Positions 24,701 through 36,666 of a stretch of 64,000 nucleotides of DNA are shown piece after piece. The notes under the pieces were generated by a model. That model worked only from the letters and a program-made list of their open reading frames with translations, was not told where the DNA came from and searched no databases. Source of the stretch: Diaporthe sp. PMI_573 (lineage: Eukaryota; Ascomycota; Sordariomycetes; Diaporthales; Diaporthaceae). The DNA lies in NCBI GenBank assembly GCA_021399435.1, contig JAJTUP010000001.1, positions 3,286,001 through 3,350,000 of the forward strand, in the 5' to 3' direction. A program made the position numbers and the translations under genes. Position 1 is the stretch's first letter, and the number at the start of each line of letters is the position of its first letter.

Positions 24701-27127
24701 CATCGCTGACGACGCAGGAAGGGCGTGCTTCAAGGGGGCTTGTTAACCCGTGGTCAATCGCCAGAAGCCCTGTCGCCGTCCGTCACGAGTACTTTGTTCG
24801 TGTTCGTCTCGAGTGGGGGGACTGGCATGTTTTGGCATCTGATGACGAACAAGGTGATATTGTACGGCCGTCACTGCAACTGTTGCCCAGGAATGCGAGT
24901 GGTCGGTATGATGCCCGAGACACTTCAGATCGGTGCGACAAAGTCAAACATGGACGGACCGCGCCTGTGGTCACAGGGCTCCGCCTCGCAGACGCACGTA
25001 CTCATGACCGGCTTGTCGAAGGCGTATTCTGGGAGCACGAGTACTTCAGTTGCGGAGACGCCATAAACAAAGGGCGACAAAATTGCTCTCGCCATTCCCA
25101 ACGACCCGACCAGATGTTTACTCGTCCCGTGCTCACATACTGCATCAACAATATGGCATGCAGGTATTCCCACCAACCTAGCAATACACATCAGTGAGCG
25201 CTGTCTCGAGGACTCACGTTACGTTGCCGATGGACGCCCAGCTAAAGCAAGATCAAGAGCAGTTTGATATCAAGCCTGCCGGGGACCTGTACAGATGACC
25301 AGGGCGAGAGCGGCTTATGCTCTGCGCTGCCCAGGGCAAAGCTCGGTGGAGGAAGACGCTTTCGGCCTTTTCCCAGCCATTCTCGAATGCAACATCAGAT
25401 GCCCTAGCCGTGGAGATTCCTTGCAGTCAGGACTCGGTTACTGAAGCATCCCACAGCCTGATGACTTGAGAGCCGATTTGCTTTGAAGCTGTCATGGAAG
25501 ATGGTCGGGGATATCAGATATGAAAAGGCGTATGTGACCTGTCCGCATATTCAAAAGCCCAAGTGCTATCAAGTGGCTGCGATGGTCCAGGGTCGCGGGA
25601 CCAAGGTGCGGGAGCACGACAAACGGAGCAGCACTTCAGTTTCGCTACGGGCCATGAAGAGGGTGTGGAAGAAGAGCTTGAGTCAAGGCATGCACGAGAT
25701 GAGGGAGGGTGTGAAGGACCAGGATTGAGCCTGGCGCGTAGCAGGCCAAGCCCAGACGGGCGCTACAGGGGTCAGCTCTGTGAATGGGTTTGTCCAGAAG
25801 TAGAACACCTGATTGGCCTCCACAGCGTCGCAACGACCCGTCCAGCTGACACTTAAGAAGCCCTTGGAGTTTGGCTGGCCAGGTTCGATGTGAATCGTCG
25901 AATCATCGACCGATCGCAAACTGGGTCTTCCATCAGACGGGTTTGATAGACGAGCCTGATTCGAAAACGCCACGGCTCGAAGGCCCTCGGGCTTCCCAAA
26001 TTTCTCCGAATCAGGTTGGGGCCTGACTGAGCCTGATGACCTCGGGACAACGGGAACACTCGCATGGACGTCGAGACAATTCCAGACCAGCAGAAATGGA
26101 ATTTCTGCCATCAAAAACTGTCAAGGCAGTCTAGAAGCGGACCCACCACCCAACACGGCCGAGGATGTGCCGCCGCAGCCACGACCACACCAACTTCGCC
26201 TGGGGTGGTCGATCAGGACATGGGGACCTGTTCGTGTTGCATTGGGCGAATGCAGGAGACTGAACGGGCAGTCCCTTGCTCCCGCTTTGCAGGCTGGATA
26301 AGGAGGTGTCTCGATCTGCATCATAGCTGCCTCGTTGATGATGATTTATTTAACAAGACCCAAATACTGTCGGGCCACACAAACCAGACGCAGCAGCTCA
26401 AATGCACACACGCTCAAAATTCAACCCACAGGATCATGGTCAACAACTGTCAATAGCGCTCCCCCAGGCCCTTTCGATGGGCCTCGGAAAGAATTACACG
26501 ATTCAGATGACGCCAATCCGTGGCGCTAGTCCTGACTGTGCGACCTCCAAAAGTCCCTTGAAAGCTCCCTCGTGGGCAAGCGACTTTGGTCGCGGGTACC
26601 AGTACCGAAAGCCCCCCCATTTCTTCTCCATGTGGTCGGCGGTTTGCCTCGATTGCGATTAGCTGGCTGGCTGGTCCCTCACGTAAGACAGGTAGTTGAG
26701 TCACACAAGAAGCGGAAGCCTATCTAGGCACTGTCCGTGTTCCCGTCGCGCCGTGCGCCAGGACACGACAGAAAGGGGGCTGGCTGTACGGCTGTGCTAG
26801 TTCATGACCTACTTGGTGAACTATGAGTTGACGGATCCGGGAGGCGGCCGTTAAGAGCCAGAACTCTGGAATCATGCCCAGTGGCAGAGCAGCCATCCTG
26901 GGAGGTGAGTAACCGTCACTCATGCGGGCATGGACGTGTCGTTAATGCCTCTGGCCTCGTGGGTGTTCGCATTGGGGGTAAATACTATGTAGATGCATTG
27001 CAACCCCGACGGATCCGCGAGCGATGGGTTTCTGGAAGGGTGTGTGGCCCGGCAGAGGCAAGGACTTCGGGACCCAGGGCCCAGAGCTCCTGGGGCAGGG
27101 AGGGAGGGAGGCGACCCCAAAATGGAT

Positions 27128-27150
27128 CGCCGCCGCCGCCGCCGCCGCCC
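27128..27150. repeat. GCC trinucleotide run
   Basis: Roughly seven GCC units, preceded at about 27097-27112 by a GGGA/GGAG tandem. It lies in non-coding sequence. Confidence 0.85.
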
Positions 27151-27351
27151 GCCGCACGCTGCTGACGCAAGAGACGCAGCCAGAGGATTTTGGTACCCAG
27201 CTGCGCAGATGCAAGCGAGCAGAATGGGACCCCTCTGTAGGCCGCCTGTTGGTGATTGCATTCCATTCTGGGACAGTCATCGGCCGGGTTGGCCTCCCAC
27301 GCACTGCACCGTGGCCGCCGACGTACAGAATGACCCTGATGATATCAGTCA

Positions 27352-27384
27352 TGCAGATGCAGGTGCAGATGCAGATGCAGATGC
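27352..27384. repeat. GCAGAT hexanucleotide tandem
   Basis: Five imperfect GCAGAT units, one of them GCAGGT, in non-coding sequence. Confidence 0.85.
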
Positions 27385-28149
27385 CCACTGGTCATGCTGG
27401 CCCATCAGCAGCCATGAGGTGAGGTCTGGATTAATCTACACTACAGCGAGACAAGCAAGCAAGCAATCAAGCAAGCACAGGCCAGTCGCGGGAGAGGGTG
27501 GATCCATGATGCTCAGGCCAGCCTTCCCAGTTCCCACTCAAGCACTGTCCAGTTGATGGATGGATGGGCGGATGGGCGGACTGGTGGGCCCCATCCTCGG
27601 CAACTTATCTTATCTATATCTCTGTGTGATCTTTACACCGCACTGTCGTACCGTACGCAGCTCAGACTGTGCTACTGTGAACATGCTGCGCCGCGTGTAA
27701 CAAGGTTGCCCGTGCTAAAAGTAGAAGTCTAATATGGAGCAGCAAGAGGATTACGACATGACACGGCGCTCAGGGCGGCCTCAGCACCTGTCTCTTGATC
27801 ATTCGAGTGCCGTCATGGCAAGGTATAGCTCCTCCATCTCCTCCCCCCCTTGCTTGGACCAAGCCTTGTCAAGGTTTCAACAGGTGGATCAACGGCGCGG
27901 GACCTTGGAAGGGCCCCCACCGGCCTTGGTGCTCCACGGGCACGCATTCACCGTTAGCAGGTACCGCAGCCAGCAGCCCACGTATCCGTGGACGAGGACG
28001 GGGCCGAAGCTTTGATCGCAACCAAGTCCGTGTTCTGATTTAGCTCGGCGCCGACGATCAGAGCAAGGGAGGCACCCCGAAAGACTCCGGGTTAGGCTCT
28101 GGGGCTTCCGAGGATATGCCTGCGGCCTGCGATCCTATGGGTGAGCAAC

Positions 28150-28181
<32 letters not shown>
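28150..28181. repeat. TA/CA dinucleotide microsatellite
   Basis: Ten TA units are followed directly by five to six CA units. It is an alternating purine-pyrimidine tract about 0.95 kb upstream of dis3. Confidence 0.95.
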
Positions 28182-29127
28182 CATGTACCGTACGTTGTCG
28201 CGAGGCATCTGCTGTCGGACCATGGAGCAACTGATCCAGCGTGCGAATCACAGCCGCTGCCCTGCCCGACTACCCCGTACACAGATGCCTATGACTCGAG
28301 ATATAGTTGCTTTTTCAACCCCTTGGGCAGAGCCTGTGAAAGCAACCCGCTGGGGGGGCATTGAAGGTTGTTTAGTGCCCGGCAGCACGTTCGAGTTACA
28401 TAGCCTAGTCCTTGAAAAACCTGTCTGTTTGAAAGGCAAAAGACAGGACAGCGGTCGGATCAGAAACACTGCAACCAGGGACGGGCCCTTCCCATAGTGC
28501 TAGGTGTCTCTAGAGATGATGATGATAGGAGGCATCTGCTTGCACTACTTTACCATACAGACTACTTATACTTTTTTTTCCCACGCCTCGTCTATTCGAC
28601 AGTACAGACGGATGCAATGCGTTGATTGACTCGGGTGCGATTCGATCACGCGGCTACTCTAGCTCCGTGATACCTTTAGGCATCTTTCCGAACGCCTGGG
28701 CAATCTACTCGATGCTGTGTTGCCCAAGTAGCTGTCCAGCAGGGCAGGCCATGTTCTACACAGCAATTCCATGTTCCGCATCCGTCTCGACTGCCAGCCA
28801 GCTTAGTAATCTCACCACGTGATGTGATCTCACGATGCCTCCATTTGGGCCTCTATCTTTTTGTTGCTGCTACTGTCGATGGATGAGCACTCATACACAT
28901 GAATGTGTCAAGCGAGGGGCTTACTAATTCTCCGGGCGTCTGCTGCACTTGGTCTCCGAGAACAAGGACAATCCCATCCAAAGCCTTTGGATCATCCAAG
29001 CACCAGGCGTCGTCTTATCGATAAACACGGGACCCGGTGAAATTTCCAAAGACTTCATCACATCGAAAGCAGCTGTTGAGAGCAACAAACGGACCACGGC
29101 AAATTCCCAGACGAGGACTTCGCGAAC

Positions 29128-32100
29128 ATGACAAGTCTCAAGAGGAGCCTGGGCTCTGACCCCCTGGCTTCAAGCATCGCCAGCAAGGTCTACATCCGCT
29201 CCACCAAGGCTGGCAAGCTGCAGAAGATTGTGAAGGAGGTGTACCTGCGGCAAGACATCCCCTGCTCTTCCAAACTGTGTTCGAGCTGCCTCAAGACTGC
29301 CCCTCGAGATGCAGCAGGTAAAGGTAGTAGACGGCTCCGCCTGCGTCTGTCCACCACCACATGCTCACACCTGTCACAGTCACTCCTTTCGTGCTCTCCC
29401 AGGAGCCTGCTGGCACCAAGGCCTTCCCCAAAGGCCACTACCTCGTCCCCGACACCAATGCGTTCCTCAACGCCATGGACCTCTTTGAGCAGAGTTCGGT
29501 CTTCTACGACGTCATTGTGCTGCAGATTGTCCTTGAGGAGCTGCGCAATCGCTCGCTCCCGCTGTACAACCGCCTCATCGGCCTCACCAAGAGCGACGAG
29601 AAGCGCTTCTACGTGTTTTTCAATGAGTTCCGCCTCGAGACCTACGTGACTCGTGAGTCTGGCGAGACCGTAAACGACCGCAATGACCGCGCTGTGCGCA
29701 AGGCCGTCGCGTGGTACGGCGAGCACCTGGCCAAGACCAAGGCGAAGAAGTTGCCCACGGTAGTCATGCTCAGCAACGACCGCGACAACCTGCGGAAAGC
29801 CAAGGCAGAGGCCATCGCGGCGTGCTCCCTAGGCGAGTACGTCAAGGGCCTAGAGAACGCGGACGAGCTTATGGATATGATCCCCGAGTCACAGGCCGAG
29901 GTTGACAAGCACCGCGGGCCGGGTGGACACATCTACCCAGACTATTACTCAATGTCCAAGATGATAACGGGGGTCAAGAGTGGACTGCTGCATCAGGGCG
30001 TGTTCAACATGTCTCCGTACAACTATCTGGAAGCCTCAGTTCGGGTACCTGCCTTCCCCAAGGCATTGATAATCATGGGAAGGGAGAGCATCAACAGGGC
30101 GGTCGACGGTGACGTTGTTGTTGTCGAGGTGTTACCCAAAGATCAATGGAAAGAGCCGTCCACACAGATCATCGAGGAGGAAGCTCTGACAAAGAACGAA
30201 AACGCCGATGGTGACGAAGGAGAAGAACTCGTCTCGGTAAAGGAGAAGAAGGCGCTTCAGGATGAAGTGAAGAGGATGCAGGGCAAGACAGGAGAAGGCC
30301 ATGCTCAACCGACTGCTAAAGTCGTGGGCGTAATCAAACGCAACTGGCGTCAATACGTCGGGCATATTGACCAGTCGTCAGTCAGCCAATCCTCAACGCA
30401 AGGAAGGACGCAAGATACGGTGTTTATTGTTCCCATGGACAAGAAAATCCCCAAGATTCGACTCCGCACAAGACAGGTGGCCGATTTGCTTGGAAAGAGG
30501 ATATTGGTCACCATGGACGCGTGGGACCGAGACTCGAGACATCCTGTAGGGCATCTTGTACGAACTTTGGGCGAGATGGAGACCAAAGCTGCAGAGACTG
30601 AGGCCTTACTTCTCGAGTACGACGTGCAATACCGACCGTTTCCAAAGACCGTACTGGACTGCTTGCCAAAGGAAGGACATGACTGGAAGGTTCCAGCCAG
30701 CACAGATGACCCAGGATGGAGAGACAGAGAGGATCTACGAGGGCTCCTCATTTGCAGTATCGACCCCATCGGGTGTCAAGACATCGACGACGCGTTGCAC
30801 GCAAGGCCTTTACCAAATGGTAATTTCGAAGTCGGAGTACATATCGCTGACGTATCACATTTTGTGAAGCCAAATAACGCGATGGACACGGAGGCTAGCA
30901 TACGCGGCACGACGGTATACCTGGTCGACAAGCGTATTGACATGCTTCCCATGCTCCTCGGAACAGATCTGTGTTCCCTTAAGCCCTACGTTGAGCGATA
31001 TGCCTTCTCGACATTGTGGGAGATGGACGCCAATGCTGATATCGTCAGTGTGCGCTTTACGAAGTCTGTCATCAAGTCAAGGGAAGCCTTCAGCTACGAG
31101 GAGGCACAGCTCAGGATCGACGATGCGTCTCAGCAGGACGACCTCACCCAGGGCATACGAACACTACTCATGCTGTCCAAGAAGCTGAAGCAGAAGCGCA
31201 TGGACGCCGGCGCTCTGAGCCTGTCCTCGCCCGAGGTCAAGGTGCAAATGGAGTCCGAGACTTCAGATCCTATCGATGTCAAGACGAAACAGCTTCTAGA
31301 CACCAACTCTCTTGTCGAGGAGTTCATGCTCCTCGCCAACATCAGCGTCGCGGGCAAGATCTACGAGGCTTTCCCCCAGACCGCCATCCTCCGACGCCAC
31401 GGCGCCCCGCCCAAGTCCAACTTTGACGAGCTCTCCAACCAGCTCAAGGTCAAGAGAGGCCTGGAGCTGCACGTGGACTCGTCGCGCGCCTTGGCCGACA
31501 GCCTGGACGCGTGCGTGGACCCAAACGAGCCCTTCTTCAACACGCTGGTCCGCGTCATGGCCACCCGGTGCATGATGAGCGCCGAATACTTCTGCTCGGG
31601 GACGCAGTCGTACCCTGAGTTCCGCCACTACGGGCTCGCGTCCGAGATCTACACGCACTTCACGTCGCCAATCCGGCGGTACGCGGACCTGGTGGCGCAC
31701 AGGCAGCTCGCGGCGGCGATCGAGTACGAGCCCGTGGCCCCCTCGGTGCGGAGCAGGGGCCGGCTGGAGGCGGTGTGCAAGAACATCAACGTGCGGCACC
31801 GCAATGCGCAGCTGGCGGGGAGGGCCTCGATCGCCTACTACGTGGGGCAGGCCGTCCGCGGCAGGGTCACGGAGGAGGACGGGTTCGTCATGAAGATCTT
31901 CAGCAACGGCTTCGTCGTCCTCGTGCCCCGCTTCGGCATCGAGAGCGTCATCCGCCTGCGGGACCTCGCCGAGCCGGAGCCCCAGGCCACGTACGACGCC
32001 GAGAACTACGTCCTCAAGACATCCGGGAGCAGAGAGGTCACTGTGGAGCTGTTCCAGAAGGTCAGGGTTAGGATCAGCGACCAGAAGGAGGAGTCGACGG

Positions 32101-32141
32101 GCAAGAGGACTGCTAAGATGGAGCTGGTTTCTGCATTTTGA
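29128..32141 (+). CDS. dis3: Exosome exoribonuclease/endonuclease Dis3 (Rrp44)
   Basis: Two exons, 29128-29317 and 29380-32141, give 983 residues, close to yeast Rrp44. The CR3 motif is present (C46, C51, C54 in YLRQDIPC...C..C). A PIN domain follows (HYLVPDTNAFLNAMDLFE, with LSNDRDN further on), which carries the endonuclease and binds the exosome ring. Cold-shock-type OB domains come next, with an RNB catalytic domain at about residues 515-830. Its Asp cluster IDPIGCQDIDDALHA (from D525) coordinates the metals for 3'-to-5' hydrolysis. The EEFMLLAN, HYGLASEIYTHFTSPIRRYADL and C-terminal S1 (RGRVTEEDGFVMKIF) signatures are also visible. Dis3 is the catalytic subunit of the RNA exosome in nucleus and cytoplasm. 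It lies tail-to-tail with nug1. No key residue appears missing. Confidence 0.97.
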
Positions 32142-32837
32142 GGAGATGACATTTTGTAGATTGCCCCTCGGTATGTTAGACCCGAATTGTATCGAGATGG
32201 CATGATTTGGCTCAGGCCACGGTAAAATCAAACCGACCGATGCCTGTTCAATTTTATAACAAGAAACCTATGAAACGCGGTGAATGACCAGGCGGTGTAA
32301 TCTGCCGACCCTCAATTGTGATTCGGTTCGCAAATTCAAGCCTGTAGTCCTTGTCTTGGAGGATATCTCAAGAAGCACAACGTTCCTGACGTGATGTCAC
32401 AGTCGCATGGGACGGTATGAATGCCTCGGCGGGTAAGACTTGGGTTAGGCCCTGCGATGGTCATTGTACTACACTTTGGAGTTTGAACAGCTCTGAAAGT
32501 GTTCCCATCCGATGAACCTTTCCTACCCAACATGCAGATAAGCTTAGGTTACGAGAGCCCCGACTCATGATGCTCTACGCCCGGGAATTCAGTTCTGTCA
32601 TGCTGAAAAAAAGATTGAAACTCAACATCTGGGCCATCCGATGTTAGCGAGATCATTCAGTTTCGGTCTCGAAAAACTTCTTCTGCTCTGATATCATTCC
32701 TTGATTTCTTTTTAGAATAAACGTCTTGAGTATCACATATCTGACTCCGAACGCCCCCAACACACAGCAGGTGCCAGTAAACTGTCTTCGTGAAGAAGAG
32801 CGAGATTTCCACCTTACACTTTCCGAGAACACCCTCC
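32142..32837. other. 0.7-kb region between convergent dis3 and nug1
   Basis: It holds the 3' flanks of both genes and no convincing open frame. Nothing else was recognised. Confidence 0.6.
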
Positions 32838-34570
32838 TCAGCCCTCCATCTCCACCTCCTTGGCCGCGGAAGCGTCATCGTCACCCCAAAGCCCGTCGAG
32901 CTTGAACTCGGCTGCCCACTCTGTGACAATCTGCTTCTGGTCCGCAGCCGTGTCCGCGGGCGGTGCAGCAGCGGGCAGCTTGATGCCGGCGACAGCCGTG
33001 GTGCCGTCGGCTGCTGGGGCCACCGCGGCAACGGCCGGCGCGTCTACCCAGCCCTGGATGCGGCCATCCCGCCAGTCGGTGACTACTGTCATCGCCGCCG
33101 CCTGGATGTTGGGGACACCTCCCCTGCCGAGGCGTCCGCGCTTGCGCGCGACCTGCACCAGGAAGTCCATGGTCGCGTCGCCCGTATCCGAGTTGGACAG
33201 GAGGGGCGGGAGGTCGTAGGCGCTCATCAGCCTTTCCATCAGGGCCGGGGACGTGGACAGCCGTTTGAGCAGGAGCGTAACGGCCGGGACCGGGTCCTCG
33301 ATGGCCTTTGGCGGAACGACGTTCAGGAGCACCAGGTGTGCGTGTGCCTCCGTCGGGTTCTTGGGCACGAAGCCTGCCGGGGACACCTCGGACGTCGAGG
33401 GGAACACTATACCGGGGGAGTCGAGCAGGGTCAGCTTGCTGTCAATCTTGACGGAGCGGATTGACGTCGTCACGCCGGCCTCGGCACCTGCTGGGCACGC
33501 TGATCGCTGGCCCCGGGCGCCGCCTAGTCTTGACAGCAGGGCGTTGATGACTGATGACTTTCCGACGTTCGGGTAACCAATGACACCGACGGAGATGGCG
33601 CGCTTGAGGTTGCGGGTTGCGGCAAAGGCCTTGAGGGAGCGGAACAGGGTTGTGCTGGTGCTCTGGACAGTCAAGTCGCGGTGGTCAAAGGTGTGAGCGT
33701 TCGGAGCGGCCTTGGATGCGCGGATGGGGAGGGTGGGGAAGTAGGAGCGCAGGTGTGCAAGCCAGGCCTTCAGAACGGGTGGTGGGATGAGATCGATCTT
33801 GTTGAGAACCAGGATGAGCCGTTTCCCGCCTGATGCTGCCATCATGACGGCCTTCTCAACGTCGTGTGACCGTGTTCCCTCCGGGTCTCTGGCGTCGAGA
33901 ACATAAAGGATAACGTCGGCCTGCTCCACAACCTGTTTGAAAACCTTGTCGTAGGCTTTCCGAGAAGTCAGGTCGCCCGCGCCTCGAGAAACTCCAGGAG
34001 AATCATCTTCAGAGTCGTCAGAGTCCCCATCCGAGTCGTCGTCCATGTCGTCGTCACCACTCTGCAGCTCCCGCTCGTAGTCTTCGGCGGCCCGCCTCGC
34101 ACTCGCCAAAAGCGCGGCCATGGGATTTGACTCGTCAACGTCGTCTTCCTCCATCATGTCGTCGTCCACTTCGATATCTTCATCCTCCAAATCATCCTCC
34201 ATCACTTGCTCGCCATCATTGGCTGACTCGACCTGACCAGTCTTGGCGGCCTTGACAGCCTCCTTACGCTTTCGGGCCTCCTCCTCCTTCCGAGCCTTCT
34301 TCTCCTCAATCTCCTGCAGTAGCCGCTCCTTGTAAGGGAACAGGTTCGGGATACCCGGGTCCTTCTTCAGTTTGGAGCGCCATTCTGGGTTCTTCTTGGC
34401 TTGCTTCCTCTCCTTTCGTTGTTTGGCATGGGATTTCTTCTCGATCTTTGCCCGTAACCTTGTGGTGCCCCGCTTGGACTTGGGCTCTGCAGGTGATTGG
34501 TCAGCCGTATTCTCTTCAAATACACTTGCCTGGTATTCTCACTCTTGGGTTTATTGATCGAACCAGCCAT
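32838..34570 (-). CDS. nug1: Nuclear GTP-binding protein Nug1 (60S ribosome assembly GTPase)
   Basis: Two exons, 34570-34543 and 34486-32838, give 558 residues. The tiny first exon encodes MAGSINKPK and the 56-bp intron uses a GTGAGA donor. The basic N-terminus (PKSKRGTTRLRAKIEKKSHAKQRKERKQAKKNPEW) is the RNA-binding/nucleolar segment of the family, followed by an acidic Asp/Glu region (about 104-173). The GTPase motifs are circularly permuted as in YlqF/Nug1 proteins: DARDPEG (207-213), NKID (238-241), GYPNVGKSS (313-321) and DSPG (365-368). The C-terminal part ends WGDDDASAAKEVEMEG. Family role: GTPase that docks on pre-60S particles in the nucleolus and helps their maturation and export. 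It is divergent from the downstream phosphatase gene (0.6 kb apart). Confidence 0.95.
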
Positions 34571-35190
34571 TTCGAGTCGTATGCTTGCGAGGGCTGAATT
34601 GGAAGGTTGTGGTCGAGGAGACCGGCTGGGTGTGGTGGACTGCGACGACCTCTTGCAAAAGGCGATGAAAAGCGGCAAAATGCAGAAAATTCTCACCGCC
34701 CGATGCAATCGATTAGAACCCTAGTCCTTTCTTTTTTTTTTTGGGAGGGGGGGGGTTGCCCCTACGCCGGCAGCGGACCCAATATTCTCACTTATTGGCC
34801 TGGTGCAGTCCCAAACTAGATTCGGGCCTCTGAGAACAATCTAGCCCGATAAACAAGTGGGGTTGATCAGGTACGAAAAAAACCCAATTCTACACGTAAA
34901 ATATGACAGTGGAACCATGATCCGGAAAACGCATAGGACGCTTAACTCGATCTAGTAGTTCCGATGAAGCCGCCGGCCAGGCTCCGTCAGTCATCACCAC
35001 GCCGCCCGGACTTCTCGTTCGCTGCTGGCATGTTTTATTCTTCAATTTTTGAAAGTAGATGCAGGCAATTGTCTCGTTCCCAAGTTTCTTGCGCTCTGCG
35101 TATGAGACTGGATTTCAAAACTCCGTTGGATCTCGCCTCCCTGCATCGTTGTTGCATTTTAGACCATCAATCACATTTCCATAAACCACA
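34571..35190. other. 0.6-kb divergent promoter region, nug1 / HAD phosphatase
   Basis: It contains a T-run followed by a G-run near 34728-34755 and no credible frame. Both neighbours are transcribed away from it, so it must hold both promoters. No specific box was recognised. Confidence 0.55.
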
Positions 35191-36666
35191 ATGGCCTTCT
35201 CAGCTCCGCCCGTACGGGCCTCTTTCCGTGGCTTCCTCTTCGATATGGATGTGAGTAATCAGATCTTGAGTTCATGTGTGCTTTTGGGAGTTGACCTCTG
35301 TGAGTCACTTACTGACAAGGTTACAGGGAACAATTGTAGACTCGACAAATGCGGTTGTGAAGCACTGGCATACGTAATTCAGACCCCACCAAACCCCAGG
35401 GCTTCCGTCTTTTCCTGGCAGTCCGCTAACAGTCTGAAGCGTGGGAAAAGAAATCGGTGTCGCGCCCGAGGTCATCCTCGAGACGTCCCACGGCCGGAGA
35501 AGTATAGACATCCTCAAGATCTTGGCGCCCGAGAAGGCGAACTGGGAATGCAAGTCTGACCATCCGACGACCCTGTCCCCGCTTCCCACCGCAACGGCTG
35601 TCCTTGGCATGCAATCGGAGAAGCAAAGGAGCTGCCTCTCAGGTTCGCTTTGTGATTCGAGGGTCCCTTAGAGTAGCTGGGAGGGACTGGGGCTCCCCGG
35701 CTCCCAGCCGCTCCCGCTGCGTTTGTCGATGCTGGCTCGGCAGGAAACTGCATGTTGGGATCCTGCAGACACCCAGCGGGATAGGCAGAGCCCGAAGCTC
35801 GATGAAAGTATGGGCCGTTGCGCTCGGCTGAGACTTCTCAACCACGAGGCGACGTGTTCTCTGCATCTGCCTTTCCCCACGCCCCTGTAGGACATGATCC
35901 GATTTGCCAGACAAGGACAGCCAGGGCGGGCCGCTCATCCACTCGCAACATGGCACTGACCGGCTTCCCTAGATGTCAAGCACATGGAGGGCCTCCTCCC
36001 ACAGCATCACGGTGAGGACGCATACGAGATCCCCGGTGCCCGTGCGCTCCTCAAAGAAATCGGCGATCGCAACATCCCATGGGCAGTCGTCACATCGGGA
36101 ACAGTCCCTCTCGTTACCGGCTGGCTCAAGGTGCTCGGTTTGCCCAACCCAGAACACCTAGTGACTGCAGAGAGCGTCCGAAATGGGTAATGATCCCCTC
36201 TCATGCTATGCTTCGGCCTGTTGGGATATCCTGAGCCCTGCCCGCGGCCTTCAAAGCAACCCTTTTCTGACAAGACAATATAGAAAACCCGACCCATCCT
36301 GCTACTTGATGGGTTTGGAGCGAATCGGCCTTGCCGGTCCCAACGAGAATGAAAACGTACTCGTGCTAGAGGACTCACCAGCGGGTATCAAGGCTGGTAA
36401 GGCGGCCGGGTGTAAAGTCTTGGGGCTCGTAACAAGGTAGGCTATTCGGCACCTCGTTTTGATGGAAGCTGGGAAACGATCTTCATACTGACAAATGGCC
36501 CAGTCATACCGCAGAACAGGTCAAGGCCGCCGAGCCAGACTGGATCGTCAGGGACTTGGACTCGGTCAAGATCGTCGGGGTCGAGGACGGGCTAGTCACA
36601 TTGGAATTCTCGAACCGGCTGGCGGAGCTGCCCACAGTGAACGGCGATAGCATAGGACCCCAATGA
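35191..36666 (+). CDS. HAD-type sugar/glycerol phosphatase, Gpp1/Dog1 family
   Basis: Six exons: 35191-35250, 35327-35373, 35440-35549, 35973-36186, 36284-36436 and 36504-36666, giving 248 residues, the normal length of the family. HAD motif I is FDMDGT (nucleophile D18, acid D20), split by the first intron. Motif II is VVTSGT (S114), motif III GKPDP (K144) and motif IV LEDSPAGIKAG (E172, D173). The cap segment GRRSIDILKILAPEKANWE is typical of Gpp/Dog enzymes. Family reactions: hydrolysis of glycerol 3-phosphate or 2-deoxyglucose 6-phosphate; which of these applies cannot be read here. The third intron (35550-35972) is unusual: 423 bp, with a GC donor (GCAAGT). Reading through it would break the conserved EYVKHMEG junction. 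The start is in a CACAATGG context. Confidence 0.9.

Larger units (their letters stand above)
18576..29127. other. 10.6-kb stretch without a recognisable gene
   Basis: No frame here encodes a protein I recognise; the longest (about 230-260 residues, minus strand near 19.5-20.2 and 20.8-21.6 kb) overlap equal-quality frames on the other strand and look compositional. Visible features are GGGCA-rich and CAGA repeats, GGCA/GGCG tandems, a GCC run, a GCAGAT repeat and a TA/CA microsatellite, each listed separately. A CAGTCTGG unit is repeated three times near 22713-22737. A 7-bp hairpin stands at 20192-20213. Part of the left end is presumably the rsc7 promoter, and the last few hundred bases the dis3 promoter and leader. 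Lineage-specific genes with several introns could be hidden here. Confidence 0.55.

Noticed and set aside
31296..32231. 311-codon minus-strand frame opposite dis3
   Set aside because: It is antisense to the conserved RNB/S1 part of Dis3 and follows its codon bias.
35550..35671. Extension of the phosphatase exon through the GC donor as coding sequence
   Set aside because: It inserts about 40 non-conserved residues and a stop, and destroys the conserved EYVKHMEG junction.
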